Of a DNA stretch of 64,000 bases, positions 1 through 12,045 are shown in pieces. Each line of letters begins with the position of its first letter. Positions within the stretch are counted from its first letter, which is position 1. Origin of the DNA: Xylaria sp. FL1777 (taxonomy: Eukaryota; Ascomycota; Sordariomycetes; Xylariales; Xylariaceae). The stretch lies in NCBI GenBank assembly GCA_022578965.1, contig MU400585.1, positions 62,001-126,000 of the forward strand. The letters run 5' to 3'. Made by a program: the position numbers and the translations under genes. The notes under the pieces were generated by a model. That model did not search any database and had not been told where the DNA came from. It saw nothing but the letters and a program-made list of their open reading frames with translations.

Positions 1-3000
1 AAAAAAACTAATAAAAATAAATAAAATATTTCTATAGCTTAAATTGCTTTAAATGCAACAAAACAAAAAAGCATTAATAGTTAGCATAAAAACTAATATG
101 TTTTAAAAATTAAAGCTAGTAATTTAACTAATTGCTAAAAGTTATTATTATAATAAAACTATAATAAAAAACAATAATAATATTTTACGCTTAAAAAATC
201 TAAAACATAATAAAGTATTATAAAATTATTATATAGTATATTATTACTATTAATATTTACTTAATAAATTAAAAAATAATTAGTTTTTTAAACAAATTGC
301 AAAAATAAAAATATAAAACTTTTATAAATTAAAGTAGTTAATTATAATTATAGTTTATTATAAAGATCTATAAAAATTTGCAACATTTAAGAAAGATTTT
401 AACTGCACTTATAATATTATTTTAAAAAAATGTAAAAATAACTACTATAAATATTACTAGCTAATTAAAGCATAATTGTATTAAAAAATAATTGTTAAAA
501 GCAAAAAAGCTTAAAAACTGCAATTTAAAGCTTAACTAAAAGCAAAAATAAAACAAAGCGCAATAATATTTAAAATACAAAATAAAACAAGCATTTAAAC
601 ATTTTACAAAAAAAAATTAAAAAACAAAATAAGCACTTGCTAAAAAAGTAATAAATAGCTAAAAAAACTAAAGCCTTATATAAAGTTTAATGCAATAATT
701 AGCAAAACTAATTTAAAGTTAAACTTATATATTAAAAAAAAAAGTATAATACTTTAATTAATTTAAAAATATAAGCTAATATAATTTTACTTAAAGTAGC
801 AAAACAAAATAAAATTTTTTAAAAATATAAGCAAAGATCTTAAAAAATTAAAAGATTTAATAGAAGTATTTTTAGCTATAATAATAATTATATACTTAAA
901 AAAACTAAACCTTTTAATATATTTATATAAAAACACAAAAAACAAATTATATTAAATATTGTTAATATATTTAATTATAATATTATTTTAGAAATACTAT
1001 AGCTAAAAACTAGTAACTTTTTAATCCGATAAAAAGCAAAAACTATTAATTAAAAAAGTAAAAAATAAAGCAAAAAAATTAGAAAAATCGCAAAAAAAAT
1101 CTTAAACAAAATACTAAAGATATATTATAAATTTTATAAACTATTTAAAAAAAGAAAAAAAAAAAACTTTTTAAATATAGCCTATAAAATTACTATATTT
1201 TTATTAAAGAAAAATATTAACTAAAGCTTTATTAAGTATATTATATAAGCTTAAATAAAACAAACACTTTATAAAAATACATTTAAAAAAATTTAGCAAA
1301 AAAATTTCTAAAAAAATCTTAGTTATTTGCTAAATACTTTATAATACTAATACTTAAAATAAAAAATAAAAAACAACTAATTAATAAAAAAAAAAAACTA
1401 GCATAACAAATAATAATTAACTATTAACTATTAAACGTAATTATTATTATAAATAAATACTTCTTTATTTTATTAATAATTATAAAAAAAAACATTAGCT
1501 AAATAAAATAGTTTATAGTAATTAATATTTTAAATAAATATTATGCTATTAAAATAGCTAAAGAAAAAAAATAAAAAACTGCTATATAAATAGTATATAA
1601 ATTATATAAATATATAGTTATGCTATAAAAACTATAAAACATATTAGCTAGCTTTTAATACATAATAATAATAATTTTACAAAAGTTTTTAAACAAGTTT
1701 ATGTTTATTTACTTAAATAATATTTTAATTTACTTTAAAACACTAAAAAAACATAAAAAACATATAACTTAAGTATTAAAAACATTTAAACAAGCAAAAT
1801 TATAACTTAACATAAAAAAGTATATATAGCATACATAAAAAATTAACTTTTTAAGATTTATAATTATTTTAAAACAAATATAAATTTAATAGTTAAAAAT
1901 TAATATAATATAAAATTAGAAAATATTTAACTTAGCTATTATTACAAACATATAACAAGCATTAAGATTTTTGAATTATGTTTAAATATTAATTTAAAAC
2001 TTTAAAAAAATAGCATTTTACTTTACAAAATATACAAAAAAAAAATACAAAAAAAAATCTTTTTTAATTTTAAAGAAAGCCTGAAAAGCTTTTAAAAAAC
2101 TAAAACTAAAAGTTACTTTTAATCTTATAGTTAAATTACTTAATCTATAAAAAAAAAAAAAGCTAAAAATAAATGCTTTAAATAGTATAATTATAAAAGT
2201 TTTAAAACAACTAAAAAATAACAAAAAATAGCACTTAATAGCTTATTACTTTAAAGTACTACAAAACATAGCATTATAATATTTTATATATAACAAAGAA
2301 CTACTTATAATTATTATAGCACTTAAAAAGTAAAAACTATTTTTTATAAGAACTATAAAGCTAATTAAAATCTATTTAAATTATTAAAACTTAATAAAAT
2401 TTATAACTACGCAAAAAATTACTAAACAACATAAAAATTAAATAGTTTTTTTTTTTAAGTTTAACTTTAAAATATGTTATATTAAAAGAAAAGAAAATAT
2501 TTAAGCAAACATACTTAGTTAACAAAGTTAAAAAAGATTTAAAGTTTTAAAAAAAAACATTTAAGTATTATATTCTTAAAAAAATAAAAGCTTAAAAATT
2601 AAAGTTATACTTAAAAACCTCACAAATATATAGCTATAATAAGCTTATAACTTAAAAAAGTTAGCATAATTACAAAAATACAAAAGATTAAAAAATAATA
2701 AATTAATATATAAACATAAGGTTTACTTACTAAAATCTTTATAAAACAAGTTTATTAAAAAATTTTATAAATACTTATTATATAAACACTAAAAAACAAT
2801 AAAAACAGTTTAACAATTATAAAAAAAGTACAATTTTTTAAAACTATAAAACATAGTTAAATTTATTATAAAAAAGTATAACATTTATAATAAAACTAAA
2901 GCAGCTTAATATAAGCTTTATAAACTGCTATAACTTATATAAATACTTAAATAAACATAGCATACTATTGCTTAAAATTTTATTATAGCATTATTTTTAT

Positions 3001-4070
3001 TAACTAATTTAATTATAAAAGTATAATACAATAAAATATAAGTTATTATTAATAAACTTATTAAGTATGCTTATTTTTTACTATTTAAAGAAAATATAAT
3101 AGCTAAACAACTTATATATGCCTTTATATGCTAATATTTAAATAAGCATAAATTACTAAAAAGGATTATTTTAAACCAAAATAAATTGTTTATTTTTAAG
3201 TTTAAAACTAGCTTTTTTAAACTTATTAATATTAAACTAAAGTTTTTAACTACTTATTACTTATAAACAAATAAACAAACAAAAAAACTAAATTAAATAT
3301 TAAAACAATATTTATAAAGTTATATTAACTATTAATAAAACAATTAAGTAAAACTATTATTAATAGCATAGATTTTATATAACATATTAATAAACAAAAA
3401 TATAAACATATCTTTATATAAAGCTGTTTATAAACAGCAAACAACTATTAAAAAACAAAAAAAAACTTTAATAAAAGCATTTGCTGTTTTAACTATAATA
3501 CTTTAAGCAAAAACTATTGCAATAAAAATTAAAACGCTATAAACTAAACTATAATTATGCTTTTAATTTTTATAATAACAAATGTTAATATATTACAATA
3601 AAAAACAAACTAAAAAACCAACTTTTAAAAAAAAAAACAAAGTTTATTTGCTATAACAAAAATAAAATGCAAATACTAATATCTCTTAAATTAAAACAAA
3701 ACAACTAAGCAATAAATTAAAATTTAAAAAACTTAGCTCTTTTAAAATTAAAAAAGTTATTTTACTTACTAATTATAAACTATTATTACTAAAAAATATA
3801 TAAATTTACTTTATTTTTTACATTTTTTTACTAAAACTAGCATTTATTAAAACATTTATTAAAACATAACTAAAAATAAAAACAAATTAAAACGTTTATA
3901 AAGTTAAAAATATACTAAATTTTTATTAAAACAATAATAACTTAAAGTATTTTATTAAATAAAAAAAATATTTATATATTAATAATACTTAAAAACTTAA
4001 AAAATATTTAAAAACCGCTAAAATAGTTATAAGTTAGTTTTATTGCTAATATTTTAACTGCTTAAAACTA
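1..4070. other. Gene-free A-rich decayed DNA
   Basis: No gene, RNA or repeat family could be recognised here on either strand. The plus strand is rich in A runs, like other parts of the window that carry plus-oriented element remnants, so this may be an older plus-strand element decayed beyond recognition; that is inference. All frames are broken by TAA and TAG every few codons. An open stretch of 68 codons at 2018-2224 on the minus strand encodes mostly Phe, Leu, Ile and Lys, as expected from the base composition, and is not regarded as a gene. Hand counts of the first 600 bases give 49 C and 37 G. Confidence 0.6.
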
Positions 4071-4071
4071 T

Positions 4072-4330
4072 AACAGCTTGTGGCTTGTTTATAGCTAAAG
4101 CTATAGCTTGCTAGTTTATTAAAGTTGTGGCTAAAGCTATAGCTTGCTAGTTTGTTAAAGTTGTAGCTTGCTTGTAGCTAAAGCTATAGCTACGCTACAT
4201 TAAAGTATTAAATATATACCCTATAAAAAAGGGCATATAGTGGCCTATACGTAGCTTATTGTTTTATTAATCCCATTAAAGGTGTAATAAATAGTTGCTA
4301 TAAGTAAGCTATATAAACACTATATAAGTT
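4072..4330 (+). repeat. GC-richer leader with 36-bp tandem repeats and a hairpin
   Basis: This segment keeps far more GG, GC and TG than its surroundings. A unit beginning gctaaagctatagcttgct starts at 4094 and again 36 bases later at 4130, with a shorter third copy at 4177. At 4236-4249 a 5-bp inverted repeat (tatag/ctata) encloses the loop tggc. It lies about 200 bases upstream of the first readable gag codons of the Gypsy element, so it may be the 5' LTR or untranslated leader. No second LTR copy was found downstream to prove that, because the element is truncated at 8607. Confidence 0.55.
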
Positions 4331-4529
4331 GTTTATATATTGCTGTTAAAAATATACAAAGTAGTTTTTTTTTTTTTTCTTTTTTTTTAAATAAAATATT
4401 TTCTTAAAATATAAAGTATAGTTAGTTTTTTACATTATACTTTTAGTATTGCTACTATTATAATATTTTATTTTGTTTAATATAGTTTAAAAAAACTTTA
4501 ATTCTTACTAAAAAAAACCGAACTGCAAT

Positions 4530-6490
4530 ATAGTTATTATTATAGCTAAAGATAAAAAAGCAGCTAAAAAAGCTTTAAAGCATGTTTGCTTTTTAAGTAA
4601 CTTGTTATATAAATTAAACCTTTAAACAAAACTATTTTAGCTAAATAGCGAAATAAAACAAACTTTTAAACAACTTTTGCTTTTAGCTAAGTATAATAAA
4701 CAGATAACTAGAACTTATACTTTTGGTTTTTTTAATAAAAATAATAAAAGTAATATAACTAACTACGAAAACATGTTTAGCAAGAACTTCTTTATGTATT
4801 TTAATAGCAAAGTTTGCTTAATAAACTAATTTAAGCAACTTTGCTATATTAATAAAATGTTTAAAAACAATAAAGAAAAGGACTTTTAAAAGCGCTTTAA
4901 TAATATTTGCATAAACTAAACTACTTTATAAAGCATACCTGCTATATATTTTGCTTTACTTATTAGCTATAAAATAAAAGCTTAACTAAAGTATAATAAG
5001 CTTATAACTAAAAATGTTTTTATTAAAAAAACAAAGAAACACTTAGTTGCTTTTTTTTATAAATTTAAAATGCAAGGCATAACTGCTATAGCTTATAACT
5101 ATTTAGCTTAAAACATGTAAAAATATAGCTTTAAGCGTATTATTAATATACGTTTTTTAAGAAATTAGGTTGTTAAAATAGCTAAAAAGGCAGAAAAACT
5201 AAAAGCTAAATTAGTTACTATTAAGTTTAACTTATAGGAAGCTTAAACAAATAAAAGTAATTATATTTTAAACGAAGCGTTTATTTAATATAATATATAT
5301 ATAAAAGCTAAAACTGCTTAGCTTATTAAAAACTAGAAGTTAAAAAAAACTAATAATATTTTTAAAAACGAGCTTATTATATAAATACGTAAAGCTAAAC
5401 TAGCAGCAGCAAAAACTAGCAACTTGTTTAATTTTTAGTTATTTTGCAAAGGTATACTTAACTTAACTACTTTTACTAATGCATTTATAAAAAATAAGCG
5501 CTTAGTAAAAGCAAAACTACTTTTAATCTTTACAAATAATAAACTAAAGGCTAAAAAACTAGTAGTTAAGTTTAACTATTAAATAATGCTTTTTAAAAAC
5601 AAGCTATAAAAAAACGCTAACTATTTTAATAGCAAAAAAAACAAAATTACATATATTGCTAGCAAAATAAGTAGTACTGCTTTTAAAAACATTATGTTTT
5701 TTATTTAAAATAACTATAGTAATGCGCTTATATTAAAAACAAGCAAAAAAGTCTTAAAGCACTTTTACTATTAATATTATAACCCTAACAAATATAAAAA
5801 AGCTTGCATTTAGTACTAAAAATTAACAATAAAGCTAAAAGAGCGTTTTATTAACTTTAAAATTGTTTTTTTTAAATAAGCCTTTAAAGCTTATATAAAC
5901 AGCAAAAACTTTAAAAAGAACATATAAAACAAGCTTTTTAAGCGTTTTAACAAAGTAAGCATAAAAAAAGCCAATAATCTAACTATTACTTTTTTGCAAT
6001 TCTATAACTATGTATAGGTTTATAACTACTAATAATAAAAGAACTTTTTTGCTGCTAAAGCATATTAAAAAAAAAACGCGTTATTTATGTTATTTGTGCT
6101 TGCTTTAAGCAGTTTGCGCTTAAATAGCTATAGTAGAAGTAATAAAAAAAACTTTAGCTTAAGAAGCAATAGCAGCAACTTTAGAAAAAGTATTAAATAT
6201 TATAGCATTTAAGCAATAAAAAATGCTAATAATAGCTATTTTGTATATATAAAACCTAATTTTAAACAAGCTAAACTGCTAATTACTAAAAAACAATGCT
6301 TTACGTGTTATAAAAAAAAACACTAAAGCTTTAAGTGCTTAAGAAAGCAAAACTATAGCTAATTTAATAATACTTGTATTAATGCTATTATTGCAAACGC
6401 AATAAGCAAAAAATACGTAAAAAAAAACAAACAAAAGAAGCTAAAAAATAACGCTTAAAACAAGTAAACTTTTATTTTAAACGTGCTAAA
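4530..6490 (+). pseudogene. gag: gag polyprotein remnant with CCHC zinc knuckle
   Basis: Structural capsid/nucleocapsid gene of the Gypsy element. One frame can be followed for about 650 codons, interrupted only by TAA and TAG at sites that were most likely Gln, Arg or Trp. The clearest landmark is at 6297-6338: Cys, two residues, Cys, four residues, His, four residues, Cys, which is the retroviral-type CX2CX4HX4C knuckle. It reads CFTCYKKKH, then a stop, then SFKC. Serine-, asparagine- and lysine-rich sequence precedes it, typical of a linker ahead of the nucleocapsid. No intact ATG was accepted as the start. It cannot encode a functional product. The family call is strong because the knuckle sits directly ahead of a protease and RT in a closely spaced frame. 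Confidence 0.88.
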
Positions 6491-6539
6491 ATATTAGCAC
6501 TAAAAATAAAGCAGTATAAATAAATCCTATTTAATTTTT

Positions 6540-8607
6540 TAAAAGAATTGCTAAAAAAAGACCTTTTTTTTATAGATTATATAATAGCAAACAATAAACT
6601 AGCATTAATTATAAAATCTTTTACTAACACAAAAGCAAATATATATATTTTTATTAGTATAACATTTACAGTTAAAGTTATAAAATACTTTAGAGCTAAA
6701 AAGCTTACTAGTTTTAACTTTGCATAAGTAGCTAAATATAATAAATGTGCTACTTAAATAATTAATATAGCAGTTAAAGCTTATTTTTAAGTTTAAGGTT
6801 ATACTATACTTAACGCGCTACTTTTAGTATATAATATAAAAAACAACGTTATTATTAATAAAAAGTTCTTTAATTATTATAACGTGCTAATAAATAGCTA
6901 AAAAAAGCAGTTGCTTTTTTTAAATAATTAAAAACCGGAGTACTGTTTTTTAAACATTTTTATAAATTAAGCAAATAACTTGTTATAAAAACTAAAGTAT
7001 TAAACTAATATAAATTAACGTAAACGCGCTATAAAATTAAAAAACAAGCGTTACTATAATAATTATATAAGCTAAAAACGCTATGCTAAAAAAGAAAAAA
7101 AAAAGTTAGTACAGCTAGCTTAAGTATAGCATTAAATAAAGGAGCTAAAGCAAACCTTTGTTTGCTAATAATTGTTATTAACTATTCTGCAAGCACTTAT
7201 AGTTATTTTACAACTTTTACGCAAAAATACGGATTTAGAAAAAAATTAAATATAATAAGGTTTAAAGCGTATAAAATAAATCTTTAATAAAAACTATACT
7301 TATTTAAAACTAGAACTGCTTTACGTAAAAGTAGCAAACTGTTTAAAAAAAAAAGTCCCGCTTAAGTCTAAAAGAAATATATAAAGCTTTTACTAATTGC
7401 ATTATAATACCTTTAAATAATACAAACATTAGCTTTTATTTGTACTTAACGTTTAAATAAGCATATTTAATATTATTAAAAAAAAAAAAAGAACTAAGCA
7501 CGGTATAATAATGCTATGCAAGTTAAATAAGTATATTATTAAGAAAAAAAAAGAACTTTTATTAAACAATAAAAAAAAATTATGCAATGTGGCTAAAAAA
7601 ACAGTACTTTAGCAATATTATAACTACTTAAACATATTTAGCAAAGCAACCTTAAATAAGTTATTGCTGCATTAACTAAATATAAATCATTATTTAGTTA
7701 TTAATAGTAAACTAAAAACGCTAAAATATAGCTTGTTATATAAAATGTTATTAAAAAAAGCCAAGATTTGTTAAGTTTATATATATAAAAACTTAGCTAA
7801 AAACTTTATTAAGCTTATAATAGCGCTATAAGTAATACTGGTTTTTTTTGCTCGAAAAAGTAATAAAGCTTTATAGCTTTACGTAAATTACCGAAAGCTT
7901 AATTTCATAACGCAAAAAAATAAATACTTGTTACCTTTTATTAACAAAACATTAATATGCTTATTAAAAGCAAAGTTTTATATAAAAATCAATATTTAAT
8001 AAGCTTTTTATTAAATATGCATAGCTATAAAAAACGAACTATTAATAGTTTTTTAAACTTATTATAAGGCTTATTAGTTTAAAGTACTTCTTTTTAAATT
8101 AACTAATAGTTTAGCAACCTTTTAAAAATACATTAATAACACTTTGCATAAGTACTTAGATATTTTTTGCACTATATATATTAATAATATTTTTATTTAC
8201 TTTAATACTAAAAAAGAACATAAATAGCATATTAATTAAGTTTTCTAATAATTAAAAAAGGCTAGCCTATAAGCTAACTTTAAAAAGTGTAAGTTTTATA
8301 TAACCTAAACTAAGTTTTTAGGATTTATTATAAGTATTAATAGCATTACTATAAATTTTAATAAAGTAAAAATAATTAAGCATTAGTAGCTACTTATTAG
8401 TAATAGTAAAGCATAAGTATTATAAGTGCAGTTATTTTTAAGATTTTGCAACTTTTATTAATGCTTTATAAAAAGTTATAGTTATATAGCTAAACTTTTA
8501 AATAACTTTACTAGCGCTAAATTTTCCCTAAATTAAACAAAGCAGTATAAAAAAGCATTTATAAAGCTAAAAGAAGCTTTTATAGCTTTTTTAGTTTTAT
8601 GCTACTT
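6540..8607 (+). pseudogene. pol: pol remnant: protease, reverse transcriptase, start of RNase H
   Basis: Pol part of the Gypsy element, about 690 codons in one frame. A protease-like motif is at 6617-6660: SFTNTKANIYIFIS corresponds to the D-T/S-G-A active-site region, with Asp now Asn and Gly now Lys through G-to-A changes. RT landmarks are YVNYRKLN at 7880-7903 (family VDYRxLN) and YINNIFIY at 8177-8200 (family YIDDILIY, both catalytic Asp changed to Asn). FLGFIIS follows, and then RFCNFY at 8441-8458, the connection to RNase H. The last recognisable residues are VLCYF near 8607. The frame is -1 relative to gag, which suggests translation by frameshifting in the ancestor, although an indel cannot be excluded. 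The catalytic Asp codons and many Gln/Arg/Trp codons are lost, so it is dead. Confidence 0.93.
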
Positions 8608-8932
8608 TGGCCGAAGGTTTTTTGCATTACGAAGTAATAAGAAAAAAAACCTTACGTTAACGTTGTAATAAGTGGAACGAAGTAAAACAATAAAATAAAA
8701 GATTAAGAACAAAAAGAAAAGGAAAACGCAGTAGCTTAATGCAGTTAGTTTCTTTAAAAAGGGTTAATTATGTACTTTGCAATTTTAAGCGCTTTAGTTA
8801 GCTATAAATAAGCGCACAAAATTAAATTTTTAAAACAATTTAAAAAATTAAATTTTTAAAACAATTTAAAACACAAAAAAAACACATAAATAATTTAAAG
8901 GTTTAAAAGGTAAAAATATAACGCGTAATAAG

Positions 8933-9183
8933 AAAAAGCAGCATTAGTTCTAAATAAAGCGCAGGTTTTAAGAACTAGCGTAATTAGAATTTTTAATGCA
9001 GCTTTTATTTACTATAGCTTTTATTTATTTACTGCAGCTTTTATTTACTGCAGCTTTTATTTATTGCAGCTTTTATTTACTGCAGCTTTTATGTTTTTAA
9101 AGCAAAAAAAGCAACATTAGTTTTAAATAAAACGTAAATTTTAATAATTAGCATAACTAGAATTTTTACTGCAGCTTTTAACC
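8933..9183 (+). repeat. 173-bp-period duplication, second copy more mutated
   Basis: The sequence around 8941 (gcattagttctaaataaagc) recurs at 9114 as acattagttttaaataaaac, and similarity continues through a shared agaatttttaNtgcagctttta. Where they differ, the second copy mostly has A for G or T for C, including a GG turned to AA and a CpA turned to TpA. The two arms therefore record different amounts of the same mutational process only 173 bases apart. Confidence 0.75.
8998..9091 (+). repeat. Minisatellite, 16-18-bp unit
   Basis: About five to six imperfect units of tgcagcttttatttac in tandem; individual units are 16 to 18 bp long and carry PstI-like CTGCAG junctions. It lies inside the first half of the 173-bp duplication. 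Confidence 0.85.
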
Positions 9184-10028
9184 TTTTTTTATATAAATAA
9201 AACCTTGCTTTAATAACTGCTAAAAATTATATTATTTTTTAGCTGCACTAGGGTTTTTTAGTTATTTTAAACTTTTAAACAATAAATAATATTCTTATTT
9301 TAACTTATAAAAACAAATTTCATTTTTAAACAAGTTGCTTTAGTTAAGCTATAACGTTTTATAATAAAACTTTGCTTAAATTTTGTTTACTTTTTAGTAC
9401 TAAGCAAGTTTATATTTTTTACTTAAAAGGTGTTTTTTTTAATAATAGCTTTTAATAAAGTTAATTTTTAGATTTAAGTTGCATTAAAAGTAAAAAAAAA
9501 TAACTTATTTAAACAAAGCAATATAATTATTACATTATTGTTTTTAACTTTAATTTAACTTGCTTTTTATTATGAAAGATTTGTTTTTTTAGCTTTAAAA
9601 AGAAATAAAAAGCATACTATTGCTACTTTTTTTAATTTGCTAAAAGCTTAAAAAAAAAACAAAAACTATATTAAGTTTAATTTAAACTATTTTTTAATAT
9701 ATCTTAATATATATTAATAATAGTAATTTTTTTAACAAGCTTTAACTTTTTTAGTATTTTTTATTTAGAACTATTAAATGCATATATTTTAATAGCATTT
9801 TTTAATATAAAAATAAAAAGTTCTATTTTTGCAAAATCCTGTTTTTTAAACTATTAGTAAATAATTATAGCAAATCTAACAATTCTATAAATAACTAGAT
9901 TTAAATTATATTTAAGCTTAATATAAATATTAACAAAAAAGTTTACTATTAGTTAAAGTTATTTATGCTTAAATATTAAAGATTTTATTAACTATTTTTA
10001 TAAGTTATATACCTTATTAAACATATTA

Positions 10029-10146
10029 TCGATTATTTTTTTTATTAATTATTTTATTGATTATTTTATTAATTATTTTATTAATTATTTTATTTTATTA
10101 ATTATTTTATTATTAATTATTTTATTGATTATTTTATTAATTATTA
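10029..10146 (+). repeat. Minisatellite of TTATTTTATTAA-type units
   Basis: About eight imperfect copies of a 14-bp-class unit, attattttattaa, with attgatt variants. The variants keep a rare GA dinucleotide, so the array may have expanded after much of the surrounding mutation. Confidence 0.85.
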
Positions 10147-10839
10147 TAAGTATTATTATAATTATAGCTAATATGCTATTTTTAATAATTTTAAATTTTA
10201 ATTTAGCATATAAATAATATTTATGCATTAATTTTTAATAGTGTTTACAAAGTAGCACTTTGCTAATTGTACTATAGATTTTTAAAGAGCTTTTATTATA
10301 AATATTAATTATATTTTTAAACAAGCAAATAGCTTTAACTAAAAAATCCTATTTTAGCATTATATTTAGCAAAAAGTAAAAATTCTTAATTATTATTAAT
10401 AGAATTTAGCTTTAAATATTTCTTTAGCTTTTAAAGAAAGTATTACATTAAAAACTGTTGTTATACTTTACGTTTATGAATTATTTTTTTTTATATAGCT
10501 TTTAAAGAGTTTTTAAAGCTAGCTTTAAAAATAGTACTACTACAAAAAAACATTTAAAGCTACTTTTTTGCTTATAAACCTACAAAAAAAATAAAAACAA
10601 TGCTTTTGCTTTTTTTATATTTTTTAGCTTTTTTATGATTGCTTTTATTTGTTACTACTATAACAACTTAAAAAATAAAGAAATTTAAACAGTTGTTTTA
10701 ATAAAACGCTATAAAATTATTAATATATTTTTGCTTCGTAGCTATTTTAAAAACTTATTATATTAGTTTTTTATAGTTTATTTTTGTATTAAGCTAAAAT
10801 AAAACATATAGCTAATAATACTTTTTGCTTACAATTTTT

Positions 10840-11090
10840 TTAATGCTATTTTTAAGGTTTTTTTGTAATTTGTTTATATGTATATTTTTATGCTGTTTTT
10901 TTATTACTGCTGCTATAATTTTTTCTATATGCTACTTTTTAGCTTTTAGTTCTTTGTTTTTTTTTTGTTTTTGCTTTTTCTGCTTGTATTTATAGGCTTT
11001 GTTTTATAGCATTTAATTGCTTTTTGTTTTTTTTTCTTTATATTTCTAGTTCTTAATATTCTTATAATATTTACGCTAATAAAAAAAAAG
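10840..11090 (-). pseudogene. Unrecognised basic coding remnant
   Basis: Not recognised. If TAA and TAG are read as former Gln codons, the minus strand shows a Lys/Gln/Arg-rich helical stretch including KKNKKQLNAIK and AEKAKTKKKQRTKS over roughly 80 codons. Basic coiled-coil tails like this occur at the C terminus of fungal pogo/Fot1 transposases and in other mobile-element proteins, so a DNA-transposon origin is possible. The DDE catalytic core was not found upstream on the same strand (11100-13700). Composition alone can produce Lys-rich reading here, so confidence is low. Confidence 0.2.
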
Positions 11091-11929
11091 AAAAACAAAC
11101 TGTTTAAAGCTTTTGTTGCTTTATTAAGCTTATGCTTAGCTTAATATATTAAATATATTATTGCTAAATTGTTGCTTTTTTTTTATAACGTAAATAAGCT
11201 TTAAAACTATATTATAAAGCTAATAATAGCTATAAACCTTAAGTGCTTTATTTACTAAAAAAAAAAACATGTAGCACTAATAATTAAGTAAAAAATAATA
11301 AGTAGTATAAATAAGCTTATAACTAAGCTTGCAGTTTGCCTAATAAAAATTCCTTTTAAAAGTAGTGCTATAGCATAAAGCTATATTAATACCTAATAGT
11401 ATTTTTATTAAGCATACTAATAATTTATTTTGTATTAAACTTTTATATTTTTTTCTGTTTTTTTTACTATAATTACTATGCTTAATACTACTTTATTTAC
11501 TGCTTATATTTTTGTAGTTATTACTTTTTTTCTGCTTTTAATTAAAATAAAATTAAATTATACTTACTACTACAATAAAGAAAATAATAACGCTTATTTT
11601 TAAGCAAAATGTTTATGCTAGCTAAAAGGCTAACTATAGCAATAATAACTTTAGCAAATATTCTTTTAGCTATAGCTACTTTTTTTTTTTAAATAATGCT
11701 TGTTTTTTGCTATTTACTTATTTTAGGAGCACTTATTTTAAAAAAAGCCAAATTTAGTGCTAATATGTTTTTCCTTTAAACAACAAAATGCTATAGCGTA
11801 AAGTAAAGCTAATTAAAAGAACTAAATCTTAGCTTTTTTTATATTTGCTTATATTAGAAATATTAGCAGAAATCTCTTTAGTATTAATCTATATATTTTT
11901 TTATTTATTTTTTCTTTATATATATTTTC

Positions 11930-11993
11930 TATATATATCTTTATATACAAATATATATTTTTATATATATATATATATACATAGAAATACGTG

Positions 11994-12026
<33 letters not shown>

Positions 12027-12045
12027 GTATATATGTAAATATTTA
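11930..12045. repeat. TA-rich microsatellite cluster
   Basis: Several runs of alternating T and A, separated by short spacers such as catagaaatacgtg and catata. Ordinary simple sequence; it explains the open hydrophobic/tyrosine-rich frame that crosses it. Confidence 0.9.

Larger units (their letters stand above)
4072..8607 (+). mobile_element. RIP-mutated, 3'-truncated Ty3/Gypsy retrotransposon
   Basis: A plus-strand Ty3/Gypsy (Metaviridae-type) retrotransposon. The order gag, CCHC knuckle, protease, reverse transcriptase, RNase H is preserved. Gag reads in one frame (coordinates divisible by 3 at the knuckle) and protease-RT-RNase H in another (remainder 2). The reading frames are not scrambled by indels; they are destroyed mainly by CAA, CAG, CGA and TGG codons turned into TAA or TAG, the signature of C-to-T hypermutation. 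Homology to RNase H ends near 8607, where base composition also changes sharply, so the rest of RNase H, the integrase and the 3' LTR are missing. No other copy of this family was found in the window. The 5' boundary is uncertain. Confidence 0.9.
8608..9260. other. Less mutated island with short duplications
   Basis: This segment abuts the truncated pol and retains GA, GG and CG dinucleotides that are nearly absent elsewhere, as in ccgaagg and ggaacgaagt. It has an inverted repeat (aaggtttttt at 8613-8622 against aaaaaaacctt around 8644-8654), a 26-bp direct duplication (8819-8870), a 173-bp-spaced duplication (8933-9010 and 9106-9183) and a TTTTATTTACTGCAGC-type minisatellite. No open frame of note. 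It could be a later insertion or non-element DNA flanking the truncation point. Confidence 0.6.
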
